Origin: Candidatus Competibacteraceae bacterium
GTDB lineage: Bacteria; Pseudomonadota; Gammaproteobacteria; Competibacterales; Competibacteraceae
Direction of reading: 5' to 3'
Length of the DNA: 32,047 nt
Assembly (NCBI GenBank): GCA_020444905.1
Contig: JAGRHQ010000019.1
Span: 1-32,047, forward strand
Part shown: one piece after another, positions 24,392 through 31,482 of the stretch
How the letters are laid out: each line of letters begins with the position of its first letter
How positions within the stretch are numbered: position 1 is the first letter of the stretch
Notes under the pieces: generated by a model
What the model was told of the DNA's origin: nothing
The model's database searches: none
What the model saw: the letters and a program-made list of their open reading frames with translations, nothing else
Position numbers and translations under genes: made by a program

Positions 24392-25786
24392 TCACTCCAT
24401 CCGTAATTCCTTGATCTTGCGAGTCAGGGTGTTGCGTCCCCAGCCCAGCAAGCGAGCCGCGTCCTGACGATGCCCCCCAGTTTGCTCCAGCGCCACGCGA
24501 ATCAGCACCCGTTCAAAATTGGGCAAAGCAGTGTCCAATAAAGCCTGCGCACCACGCGCCAGCGTCTGGCTCGCCCACAGCCGCAACGCGGTTTCCCAAT
24601 TATAACCATCGGTTGCGGAAGGTATTTTTTCACGCAGATCAATGGGCAGGTCTTCCAGGTGGATTTCTCGTCCCGAGGCCATCACCGTCAACCAGCGGCA
24701 TAAATTTTCCAATTGCCGGACATTGCCCGGCCAGTCCAGTCGGCCTAAATAGCTCTCGGTTTCCGGGCGTAATAACTTGGACTCAACGCCCAACTCGCGC
24801 GCTGCCTGCGTCAGGAAATGTCGGCTCAGTAGCGGAATATCCTCGCGCCGCCGATTCAGCGACGGCAGTTGAATACGGATCACATTCAGGCGGTGGAACA
24901 AATCCTCGCGGAACAACCCGTCGCGCACCCGTTGCTCCAGATTTTGATGCGTTGCGGCAATCACCCGCACATCGACCCGGGTCGGCGTATGCCCTCCCAC
25001 CCGGTAAAATTCGCCCTCAGCCAGCACCCGCAACAGGCGAGTCTGTAATTCCGCTGGCATGTCGCCAATTTCGTCCAGGAACAGCGTACCGCCATTCGCC
25101 TGTTCAAATCGCCCCTGGCGAGCCGCTTGCGCGCCGGTGAACGCGCCGCGTTCATGGCCGAATAATTCGGATTCCAGTAGATCGCGGGGGATAGCGGCGG
25201 TATTGATCGCGATAAACGGTTGATCCGCGCGCGGACTGTGGCGGTGCAACGCTCGGGCGACCAATTCCTTGCCGGTGCCTGATTCGCCGGTAATCAATAC
25301 CGTAATGTTGGAGCGCGACAATCGGCCAATCGCACGGAAAACTTCCTGCATCGCCGGCGCCTCGCCAATAATCTCCGGCAGGGGTTCCGCCGGTTCATTG
25401 GGGCTGCTTTGTTGGCGATGGGTTAAACAGGCCCGGCGCACGAGCGCCACCGCTTCGTCTACATCAAACGGTTTAGGCAAATACTCGAACGCGCCGCCTT
25501 GATAGGCGGAAACTGCGCTGTCCAGATCGGAATGTGCGGTCATGATGATCACTGGCAAATCCGGCAGGCGCTCGCGCAGGGAAGACAGCAGCTCCAGACC
25601 GCTCATTCCCGGCATCCGGATATCGGCGATCACCGCATCCGGTTTGCCCTGGCGTAAGGCGTCGATTACCCCGGTTGCGCTCTCGAAGGTGTTCACCATC
25701 ATCTCTTCACGCTGCAAGGCTTTTTCCAGCACCCAGCGAATCGCATGGTCATCGTCAATGACCCAAATGTGTTCTTTTCTGCTCAT
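24392..25786 (-). CDS. ntrC: Nitrogen regulator NtrC (sigma-54 activator)
   Basis: About 464 residues. The start ATG overlaps the ntrB stop (ATGA); a longer ORF adds 20 residues that lie inside ntrB. The receiver domain begins HIWVIDDD, with phospho-acceptor Asp55 ([10 protein letters not shown]) and the Lys of LPKPFD. The AAA+ domain has Walker A GESGTGKE, the sigma-54-contacting [15 protein letters not shown], Walker [14 protein letters not shown] and the arginine-finger region [12 protein letters not shown] Fis-type HTH ([30 protein letters not shown]) ends the protein. It activates nitrogen-scavenging genes at sigma-54 promoters when phosphorylated by NtrB. Two NtrC-type sites and a sigma-54 promoter precede the ntrBC operon, so it probably controls its own synthesis. 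Confidence 0.96.
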   Translation of the reverse strand: MSRKEHIWVIDDDHAIRWVLEKALQREEMMVNTFESATGVIDALRQGKPDAVIADIRMPGMSGLELLSSLRERLPDLPVIIMTAHSDLDSAVSAYQGGAFEYLPKPFDVDEAVALVRRACLTHRQQSSPNEPAEPLPEIIGEAPAMQEVFRAIGRLSRSNITVLITGESGTGKELVARALHRHSPRADQPFIAINTAAIPRDLLESELFGHERGAFTGAQAARQGRFEQANGGTLFLDEIGDMPAELQTRLLRVLAEGEFYRVGGHTPTRVDVRVIAATHQNLEQRVRDGLFREDLFHRLNVIRIQLPSLNRRREDIPLLSRHFLTQAARELGVESKLLRPETESYLGRLDWPGNVRQLENLCRWLTVMASGREIHLEDLPIDLREKIPSATDGYNWETALRLWASQTLARGAQALLDTALPNFERVLIRVALEQTGGHRQDAARLLGWGRNTLTRKIKELRME

Positions 25787-26850
25787 CCGGTTTTTTCCAG
25801 GGGCAGCAACAAGGTAAATATCGTCTCGCCTGGCCGGCTGACGCATTCGATCAGTCCTCCATGCTGGTTAACGATGCTCTGGGCAATGGATAAACCCAGG
25901 CCGGTGCCATCGGGCCGACCACTGATCATCGGATAGAAAATCTGCTCCTGTTGTTCAGGCGGAATGCCCGGGCCATCGTCGATAATATCCAGGCGGGCAA
26001 CCAGCCTGTGGCGTTTGGCGCCAATCGTGTATTGGCGCTGTACGCGGGTGCGCAAGATGATGACGCCCCACTCACGTCCGTTCAGCGCCTGCGCAGCATT
26101 GCGCACCACATTGAGCACGGCTTGAATCAACCGGTCCGCATCACCCCAAAACGACGGGATGCTCGGATCATAGTCCCGCTCAATGCGAATGCCCGGATCG
26201 GCTTCCACTTGCACGAGTCCACAGACCCGCTCCAGGATTTCATGAATGCTGACCTCGCCGTGATTGGGCAACTGGTTTGGACCCAGCAGCCGATCCACCA
26301 GATTGCGCAACCGGTCCGCTTCGCCAATAATGATGCCGGTATATTCCCGCAATGCCGGATTGGGCAATTCCCGCTCCAGCAATTGCGCCGCGCCGCGCAA
26401 GCCGCCCAAGGGATTTTTGATTTCGTGCGCCAGATTGCGCACCAGGGCGCGTGTCGTGTGATGCTGGGCCAGAATGTGTTCCTCGCGGCTGATGCGTAAT
26501 CGCCAGTCCACCTGACGCAGTTCCAGCAGCAGTTCGCGCGTGGGATCGCGTTCCAGTAAGGGCGCGGCGGTACAGTCCACGGTGACCACGCGGTCTGGCA
26601 AAAAGGTCAATTGCAACTCCCGTTCAATATAGGGATGGCCACTCTCCAGACAATGCTGTAACCCGGTGATAAAGGCTTCAGCGCCGACGACGAGTTCCGA
26701 CAAGGCAAGGTTGCATGCCTTGCGGAAGCTGAGTTCAAACAGCGTTTCGGCTGCCGGATTCATGAAGAGCAAACGTAAGCGTTGATCCAGCACTAGCACC
26801 GCGATGCTTAAACCCTCCACCACCCGGCGGTAGTAGTAGTCTTTTAACAC
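25783..26850 (-). CDS. ntrB: Nitrogen sensor kinase NtrB
   Basis: 355 residues from a GTG start with AGGAG about 10 nt upstream. The N-terminal PAS domain covers about 10-120 (VEGLSIAVLVLDQRLRLLFMNPAAETLFELS). The phosphotransfer box is RNLAHEIKNPLGGLRGAAQLL with His142, followed by the ATPase domain (VLNVVRNAAQAL, DIIDDGPGIPPEQQEQIF, GTGLGLSIAQSIVNQHGG). There are no membrane spans, as is normal for cytoplasmic NtrB. In known systems PII switches it between kinase and phosphatase according to nitrogen status. Transcription probably starts from the sigma-54 promoter 36-51 nt upstream. Confidence 0.95.
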   Translation of the reverse strand: MLKDYYYRRVVEGLSIAVLVLDQRLRLLFMNPAAETLFELSFRKACNLALSELVVGAEAFITGLQHCLESGHPYIERELQLTFLPDRVVTVDCTAAPLLERDPTRELLLELRQVDWRLRISREEHILAQHHTTRALVRNLAHEIKNPLGGLRGAAQLLERELPNPALREYTGIIIGEADRLRNLVDRLLGPNQLPNHGEVSIHEILERVCGLVQVEADPGIRIERDYDPSIPSFWGDADRLIQAVLNVVRNAAQALNGREWGVIILRTRVQRQYTIGAKRHRLVARLDIIDDGPGIPPEQQEQIFYPMISGRPDGTGLGLSIAQSIVNQHGGLIECVSRPGETIFTLLLPLEKTG

Positions 26851-26885
26851 CTTGTTCGGTCTCCTGGTGAGTATCGAATAGGTTA

Positions 26886-26901
26886 AGCAATAATCGAACC
26901 A
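26886..26901 (-). promoter_or_regulatory. Sigma-54 (-24/-12) promoter of ntrBC
   Basis: On the minus strand it reads TGGTTCGATTATTGCT, against the consensus TGGCACG-N4-TTGCW. It has GG-N10-GC with exact spacing and only two mismatches among the specified positions. The predicted start of transcription is about 12 nt past the GC, leaving a 5' leader of about 25 nt with the AGGAG site. Confidence 0.72.
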
Positions 26902-26911
26902 GTTAGCTTAA

Positions 26912-26928
26912 TGCGCTAGTTTAGCGCA
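26912..26928. promoter_or_regulatory. NtrC binding site, promoter-proximal
   Basis: TGCGCTA-GTT-TAGCGCA, a perfect 7+3+7 palindrome with the geometry of the NtrC site TGCACYA-N3-TRGTGCA. It is centred about 45 nt upstream of the predicted ntrB transcription start. Confidence 0.7.
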
Positions 26929-26975
26929 AAAAATGCGTAAGCCAGGCGCTATGATAGATCGTTTTGACGGTTTTA

Positions 26976-26992
26976 TGCACTAAAATAGTGCA
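26976..26992. promoter_or_regulatory. NtrC binding site, distal enhancer
   Basis: TGCACTA-AAA-TAGTGCA, a perfect 7+3+7 palindrome and near-consensus NtrC site. It lies 64 bp from the proximal site and about 110 nt upstream of the predicted start, the usual enhancer distance for NtrC. Confidence 0.78.
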
Positions 26993-27027
26993 AAACAGGA
27001 GGAGTAACAGCAGGGATTAGGGAAAGG

Positions 27028-28824
27028 TCAGGAAATGATGGATGCTTCCACCATCTGTTCATGCCACAACAAAAAAGTCACGAGCATCCACAGTTTTAGA
27101 CCGTGCCGCAAACCAGGGACGCCTTCCATTTCATAATTCAGCAGCCGTTCTACATAGTCAGGGTTAAACAGGCCGCCGCGCCGGATTTGCGAACGGGATA
27201 GCAGTTTTTGCCCGTAACGGCGCATCTCGCCCTGAAACCAGAAGCGCACCGGCACCATCATCCCCGATTTAGGACGGGCGATAATCGCTTCCGGCACACA
27301 ATCCCACACCGCTTTTTTGAGAACGCTCTTTTCGACGGCGCCTTCCAGCTTGACGCCCGGTGGGCAACGCATGCTGGTTTCGATGATGCGCCGGGAGAAC
27401 AGTGGCGGCAGCGCCAGCAGACCATGCGCCGCACTCATTTTCTCGACCTTAACCAGGATCAGGTTAGCGCCCTTGAGCCGGATGTTGATGCTCATCAGCT
27501 TGTTGACAAAGTCGCGGGGTTCGAGTGCGTGAAAATACGGTTCCAACAAGGCGATCAGCGCTTCCTCGCCGCCCGCTTCCCGCAACAGGTCCGGGGTGAG
27601 CAATGCGCTGAGGTCTTGATAGCAACGCTGGAAGGCCCGCAGATAATTGCGCTCCAGCCAGCCCGTCGTCGGTTCCCCTGGCAGGGGACCGTACAAGCGG
27701 GCCATAAGCATGGGGATATTTTTCGGGCCGCCGAAGCAGGGATCGCCGCCTTCGCCATTGAGCACCACGTCCGCAACTTGGGACGCCGCTTGCGCCAGCA
27801 GGTAGTTGGGTACGGTGACCGGGTCGCCAATCGGATCATCCAGTTGCCAGATAATTTCCCGCAACCGCTCCAGAAATCCGCCGGGACGAATTTCCAGCCA
27901 ATGATGGTCCGTGTGATAGCGATCCGCCATTAACTGAACAAACTCGTTCTCCCGCGCGTACTCGGGACCAAAGTGCGCCGAAAAGGTCGGAAGATGCGCA
28001 TCCGGTCGTTGTTGAGCCGCGACCGCCAGCACCGCGCTGGAGTCGATGCCGCCGGATAGGAAGACTGCTGGCGGTTTATCGGGTTGAACCGCCAGGCACT
28101 CGGCAACCGACTGTTCCAGGGCGGTGCGAACCCGAGTCGAGTAATCGGTTGGGTAAGAAGAAGGGGAAGAAACCAGCTCGGCCCAGTCCTCGCAGCGGAA
28201 ATGCCGCTGTACTTGCGTCTGGCCGTGGCGGAAGCGCAGGAGGGAGCCGGGTTGCAGCTCCTCAATGCCCTCGAACATGGTGCTTGCGCCTGGCACGAAG
28301 CTGAAACTCAGATATTCCAGCAATGCACCAGGACGCATCCGGCGCGGCAGGGCCGGGTCGGCGAACAGCGCCTTGATTTCACTGGCGAACAGCAGACGGC
28401 CTTGATGCACGGTCCAGTAAACGACTTTGACTCCAGCGGGATCGCGCAGCAGATAGAACGAATCGCCGAGATGCGCCGCCAGGACGAAACAGCCGGTCAA
28501 GGCTGCAAGACGGGGTTCGGGCGCATCAGCAAGTTCCATTATTAACAGCCGGGCGGCGGAGGGCATCGACCCAGCCTCTTGCGGCGTAAGCGCATCCCGA
28601 TTGAACAAGACGCCGCCATAGCCGAGCATCTCATGATTGTGTTGGGCGAGTTGCGTTGGCTGATTCCAGACAGCGCGGCCATGACCGATTTCCACGCAAT
28701 CGCCGGTCATGGTGGTTCCATGCATTCGTTCCCAGCCCAGCGGACAGCGGTGGGCCAGCAGCGCCGCCATGCGTTCCAACAACCCGTCCGCCGGCGGTCC
28801 GCAATAACCGAACAGACAGGCCAT
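27028..28824 (-). CDS. Asparagine-synthetase-like amide ligase with inactive glutaminase domain
   Basis: About 598 residues from the ATG that begins MACLFGYCG; a longer ORF adds 54 residues that overlap the upstream gene. The C-terminal synthetase domain is intact: PP-loop SGGIDSS (257-263), NGEGGDPCFGG (356-366), KVEKMSAAHG and RPKSGMMVPVRFWF. It should activate a carboxylate with ATP. The N-terminal class II glutaminase domain is degenerate. The nucleophile Cys is residue 3, not 2, so it cannot become the N-terminal residue. The usual HRGPDG is HRCPLG, and NGEIYN is YGGVLFN. This pattern recalls beta-lactam synthetases and lasso-peptide cyclases, which use the fold without glutaminase. It lies 23 nt after the zinc-ribbon gene, so the two form an operon. 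Substrate unknown; ammonia-dependent asparagine synthesis is the conservative alternative. Confidence 0.82.
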   Translation of the reverse strand: MACLFGYCGPPADGLLERMAALLAHRCPLGWERMHGTTMTGDCVEIGHGRAVWNQPTQLAQHNHEMLGYGGVLFNRDALTPQEAGSMPSAARLLIMELADAPEPRLAALTGCFVLAAHLGDSFYLLRDPAGVKVVYWTVHQGRLLFASEIKALFADPALPRRMRPGALLEYLSFSFVPGASTMFEGIEELQPGSLLRFRHGQTQVQRHFRCEDWAELVSSPSSYPTDYSTRVRTALEQSVAECLAVQPDKPPAVFLSGGIDSSAVLAVAAQQRPDAHLPTFSAHFGPEYARENEFVQLMADRYHTDHHWLEIRPGGFLERLREIIWQLDDPIGDPVTVPNYLLAQAASQVADVVLNGEGGDPCFGGPKNIPMLMARLYGPLPGEPTTGWLERNYLRAFQRCYQDLSALLTPDLLREAGGEEALIALLEPYFHALEPRDFVNKLMSINIRLKGANLILVKVEKMSAAHGLLALPPLFSRRIIETSMRCPPGVKLEGAVEKSVLKKAVWDCVPEAIIARPKSGMMVPVRFWFQGEMRRYGQKLLSRSQIRRGGLFNPDYVERLLNYEMEGVPGLRHGLKLWMLVTFLLWHEQMVEASIIS

Positions 28825-28847
28825 GCGGTTATGCGTCTCTCGCAGCG

Positions 28848-29858
28848 TCAGCCATAATCGATTTCCACTTCGGCGCCGCTGGCGTTCAGAACTTCTGGCG
28901 CCAGTAACAGTGTTCCGGCGACAACCGCCGCGCCCAGCAGATTCAGCATCGGTTTCGGCCCCACATAATCCAGGGGAACGCGGCAACCAGCGCGCAGCCT
29001 TTTCGTTGCGTTGCCGCCAAACGCGCCATCGCGCCGAGTTTGATCAGGAGGCAGCCAGGGCAGGGCAGAACGATTTTCCAGCGCCGTTCTGGAGATACCC
29101 AGATCAACCAGATGTTGCCGGGCAAACCGCCATTGGGCGTCGATCGCCAACTGCGTGGTCAGGGCGAATCCCTGCGGAGAGGCGTCATGCAGGACTTGCA
29201 CCGGAGTACCTGGGTGATTACGCAGGAATTCCCGGCACGCGGCGAACACTCGCGCTGGGTAGCCGGTGCGGCTCACGACGGCGGCTTTGGCCGTTAGGTG
29301 AAAGCGATTGCGAACCAGCATATCCACCAGATCATCCCGCTCCACGACCAGGATTCGTTCGGGAGCATAATATGGATCCTGGAAATCCTCCAGCGGAGCT
29401 TGCTGGCGAAAAGCCGCGCCATCTGCCAGTTCGCTGATCGGGTGCGCCTGGTGGTAGCGACTGATCATGTCACGGGCTTTGTGGAAGGACAGCTTGCCTT
29501 TACCGCCCCGACCCAGCCAGATCGCCAAAGGCAGCAGCGCCGCGAAGCACAATAGTCCGCCAAACCAGCTCCAGTCATCGAATGCGATCAGTCCGCCAAT
29601 CACACTCACGACCAGGGCGATGACACTGCAACCGACTGGTCCCACCGTCTTTTTGCGCCAGAAGCGGCAGATTTCCAGAGCGAGTTGCGTAGCGGTGAAC
29701 GCATACTGTCTGTTGTCCGACAAGCGTTTGATGATTTGCTGCAGGGTAAAGTCGCTGATCTGATCATTTTTTTTGCGGAAGACAAATTGATAGCGACACT
29801 GGTTGCAGCGTGTACCGTCTTTGTATTTCTGATTGTGGTTGCATTCGGGACAACGCAT
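28848..29858 (-). CDS. Zinc-ribbon membrane protein with TopoVI-A/Spo11-like Toprim region
   Basis: 336 residues from an ATG with GGAGG nine nt upstream; the longer ORF adds 59 residues with no support. An N-terminal zinc ribbon (CPEC at 3-6, CNQC at 18-21) is followed by a possible winged-helix segment (FTLQQIIKRLSDNRQYAFTATQLALEI). Two membrane spans follow (about 73-93 and 97-115). Residues 168-232 read ILVVERDDLVDMLVRNRFH, then AVVSRTGYPARVFAACREFL, then VQVLHDASPQG. Order and spacing resemble the Toprim of topoisomerase VI-A/Spo11 (VEKDA..., GxGYPD..., DxDPYG). Glu173 and Asp225 are kept, but the second acidic residue of DxD is Ser. A last hydrophobic span (about 305-321) ends the protein. 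Function unknown; the Toprim resemblance is my own reading and needs a profile search. Confidence 0.72.
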   Translation of the reverse strand: MRCPECNHNQKYKDGTRCNQCRYQFVFRKKNDQISDFTLQQIIKRLSDNRQYAFTATQLALEICRFWRKKTVGPVGCSVIALVVSVIGGLIAFDDWSWFGGLLCFAALLPLAIWLGRGGKGKLSFHKARDMISRYHQAHPISELADGAAFRQQAPLEDFQDPYYAPERILVVERDDLVDMLVRNRFHLTAKAAVVSRTGYPARVFAACREFLRNHPGTPVQVLHDASPQGFALTTQLAIDAQWRFARQHLVDLGISRTALENRSALPWLPPDQTRRDGAFGGNATKRLRAGCRVPLDYVGPKPMLNLLGAAVVAGTLLLAPEVLNASGAEVEIDYG

Positions 29859-30175
29859 TGGCGAATCCTCCCGGTTAGCCAGGGTTAGCCAAGGGGCTTG
29901 GAACGATGTTATACCGTAGGATACCGACTCTTTACTACACTCAATACTGTCAAATTCATAATCCCTGGTTTTTTGATGGGTGACCCAAGTCGAGGTTAAC
30001 CGGTAGATCAAAATGATCAACAAAAATTCTTTCAATTGGCTGACGCATTTTGACCATTCCTGTTCGCTTTAACTTGATGAGTTAGAAGTGAGACATGCAA
30101 TATTGCTTCTCAATAGAAATCGGATCCTTTTAGGGTCTGGGTTAGCCAGAGTTCGGATATGCAGAAGAAATTTTC
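29859..30175. other. Intergenic region with no recognised gene
   Basis: About 320 bp of AT-rich sequence upstream of the zinc-ribbon gene. The ORF that enters it from that gene lacks codon structure or a ribosome binding site. I see no RNA gene, clear hairpin or repeat here; promoter elements for the minus-strand operon must lie in it, but none is close to consensus. Confidence 0.5.
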
Positions 30176-30204
30176 TTGACATATAAGTACTGGATTTGGA
30201 TAAT
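30176..30204 (+). promoter_or_regulatory. Sigma-70 promoter of tRNA-Met
   Basis: TTGACA, 17 nt, GATAAT: a perfect -35 box, optimal spacing and one mismatch in the -10 box. Transcription should begin about 35 nt before the tRNA gene. Confidence 0.82.
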
Positions 30205-30247
30205 TCAAAATTCATATTTATTCTTTTCCTCTTGACTCCTCTTCAGT

Positions 30248-30324
30248 GGCTACGTAGCTCAGGTGGTTAGAGCACGGCACTCATAATGCCGGTGTCGGTG
30301 GTTCGAGTCCACCCGTAGCCACCA
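30248..30324 (+). tRNA. Elongator tRNA-Met (CAT)
   Basis: 77 nt with encoded CCA. Acceptor GGCTACG pairs with CGTAGCC. The D arm is GCTC...GAGC; the anticodon stem CGGCA/TGCCG encloses loop CTCATAA (anticodon CAT at 30282-30284); the T arm is GGTGG/CCACC with TTCGAGT. The acceptor and D-arm sequence match enterobacterial elongator tRNA-Met, not the initiator (which starts CGCGGGG) or the tRNA-Ile2 form. Confidence 0.96.
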
Positions 30325-30408
30325 TTCATTCAATTACTTACGCGGCTTTATTCTCCTCCTGTCTTATCGAAGCGTGACCAGATCGTGACGCGCTATCAAG
30401 AACCGCTG

Positions 30409-30492
30409 TGTAAACGGACACATAGATTGAGACTCACGGGACACATAGATTGAGACTCAATCTATGTGTCCAATCGTTCTAAGGAACGAGGG
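30409..30492. repeat. 84-bp palindrome-bearing tandem unit, copy 1
   Basis: It begins TGTAAACGG and contains the 15-bp arm GACACATAGATTGAG twice, the second time followed by its reverse complement around a central A (31-bp hairpin). A second small hairpin TCGTTC-TAAG-GAACGA lies near the end. It resembles the terminal sequence of an insertion element, but no transposase is present. Confidence 0.9.
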
Positions 30493-30576
30493 TGTAAACG
30501 GACACATAGATTGAGACTCACGGGACACATAGATTGAGTCTCAATCTATGTGTCCAATCGTTCTAAGGAACGAGGG
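30493..30576. repeat. 84-bp palindrome-bearing tandem unit, copy 2
   Basis: It directly abuts copy 1 and differs from it at a single position, the centre of the 31-bp palindrome (T instead of A). The two units fill part of the non-coding interval between tRNA-Met and the phage-like genes. The rest of that interval (30325-30408 and 30577-30642) shows nothing I can name. Confidence 0.9.
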
Positions 30577-30642
30577 AGAAGTTCAGAATCAACAACTCTT
30601 GCGCCCACGGAGGCTGGCCGCGCGCAACTAGCGACAAAGGCG

Positions 30643-31482
30643 CTACGCGATCTGTATCCAGCTTGGCGGGCACTGCCTGGGCTCTCTCCGAAAGCCGATC
30701 ACAGTCGGCACCGGCACATCCTGCCCTACGGGCGTAGCGAACTGCACTACCACCGCATCGTCTTTGTAAAACACCCGGCCATTGCATGACGGGTAATTGA
30801 TCAAGACATTTTCCAGGACGGTCCCTTGATTGATATTTAACGCGTCCATCCGGCTCGCTGCGGGATCCAATTGCACAGTGCAATGCTGAGTCGCTGCGTG
30901 GGTCTCGTTCTCCGTCAGGAGGGTTCCGTAGCGCCAGTGGGGCCGCCACTTTGCATGACTCGGCTCCATCGCGGCATTGTAAAACACGGCAGCTGCCGTC
31001 ATGGCTTCGCTGTATTGTAGCGTCCCGTTCAGCGCCGCACCTCCGGCGCCGTATGGCGCGATATTGACGGGATACTCGTCGTAAATCACGTAACGGACCT
31101 CCGGCGTCCCCTCGAAAATCGTAGCCAACTGCCCTTTTATTACGGCGTCCTTGTTCCAATAATCAGGGATTTCCAGCGTCCAGTATTCCTGCCCCACCGC
31201 CAAACCCTGGCTATAATTGGCACACCAGAGATAGATTGGATCGCCGGGAATGGCGGCTAAGAGCGCATCCAGTTGCGCGATGCGTTTTTGCCGATCCAGT
31301 TGGTCAAGTTGCATCCGTTCGATCTCTCGATCCGCTGCTTGCACTTTGCGCACCGCCACCGCATAAGCCGCCGCCGCGGCGGCTAATTGGTCCGGCTCAA
31401 ACGTCTCAATCGTCGGGAGCGGGATTTTATTGAGGGATGCCTGGGTTTCTTCGGCAGCTTGGCTGACAGGCGATTGGCTCAT
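30643..31482 (-). CDS. Putative prophage structural/tail-associated protein
   Basis: 279 residues; I do not recognise the family. The N-terminal 85 residues are Ala/Gln-rich and helical with a coiled-coil look (EPDQLAAAAAAYAVAVRKVQAADREIERMQLDQLDRQKRIAQLDALLAAIPG). The rest is beta-rich with many aromatic residues (IYLWCANYSQGLAVGQEYWTLEIPDYWN, YVIYDEYPVNIAPYGAGGAALNGTLQYSEAMTAAAVFYNAAMEPSHAKWRPHWRYGTL, VLINYPSCNGRVFYKDDAVVVQF). Such a helical shaft plus beta-rich head is common in phage tail or fibre-associated proteins. The ATG overlaps the stop of the upstream gene (ATGA). No signal peptide. The phage origin is inferred from layout, neighbour and position beside a tRNA gene. Confidence 0.5.
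   Translation of the reverse strand: MSQSPVSQAAEETQASLNKIPLPTIETFEPDQLAAAAAAYAVAVRKVQAADREIERMQLDQLDRQKRIAQLDALLAAIPGDPIYLWCANYSQGLAVGQEYWTLEIPDYWNKDAVIKGQLATIFEGTPEVRYVIYDEYPVNIAPYGAGGAALNGTLQYSEAMTAAAVFYNAAMEPSHAKWRPHWRYGTLLTENETHAATQHCTVQLDPAASRMDALNINQGTVLENVLINYPSCNGRVFYKDDAVVVQFATPVGQDVPVPTVIGFRREPRQCPPSWIQIA

Noticed and set aside
30409..30576. CRISPR array
   Set aside because: Only two abutting 84-bp units, with no spacers of separate origin and internal palindromes instead of short repeats.
30550..30789. 79-aa plus-strand ORF reading out of the second repeat unit
   Set aside because: It runs across the repeat boundary and antisense to the phage-like gene, with no ribosome binding site or coding character.
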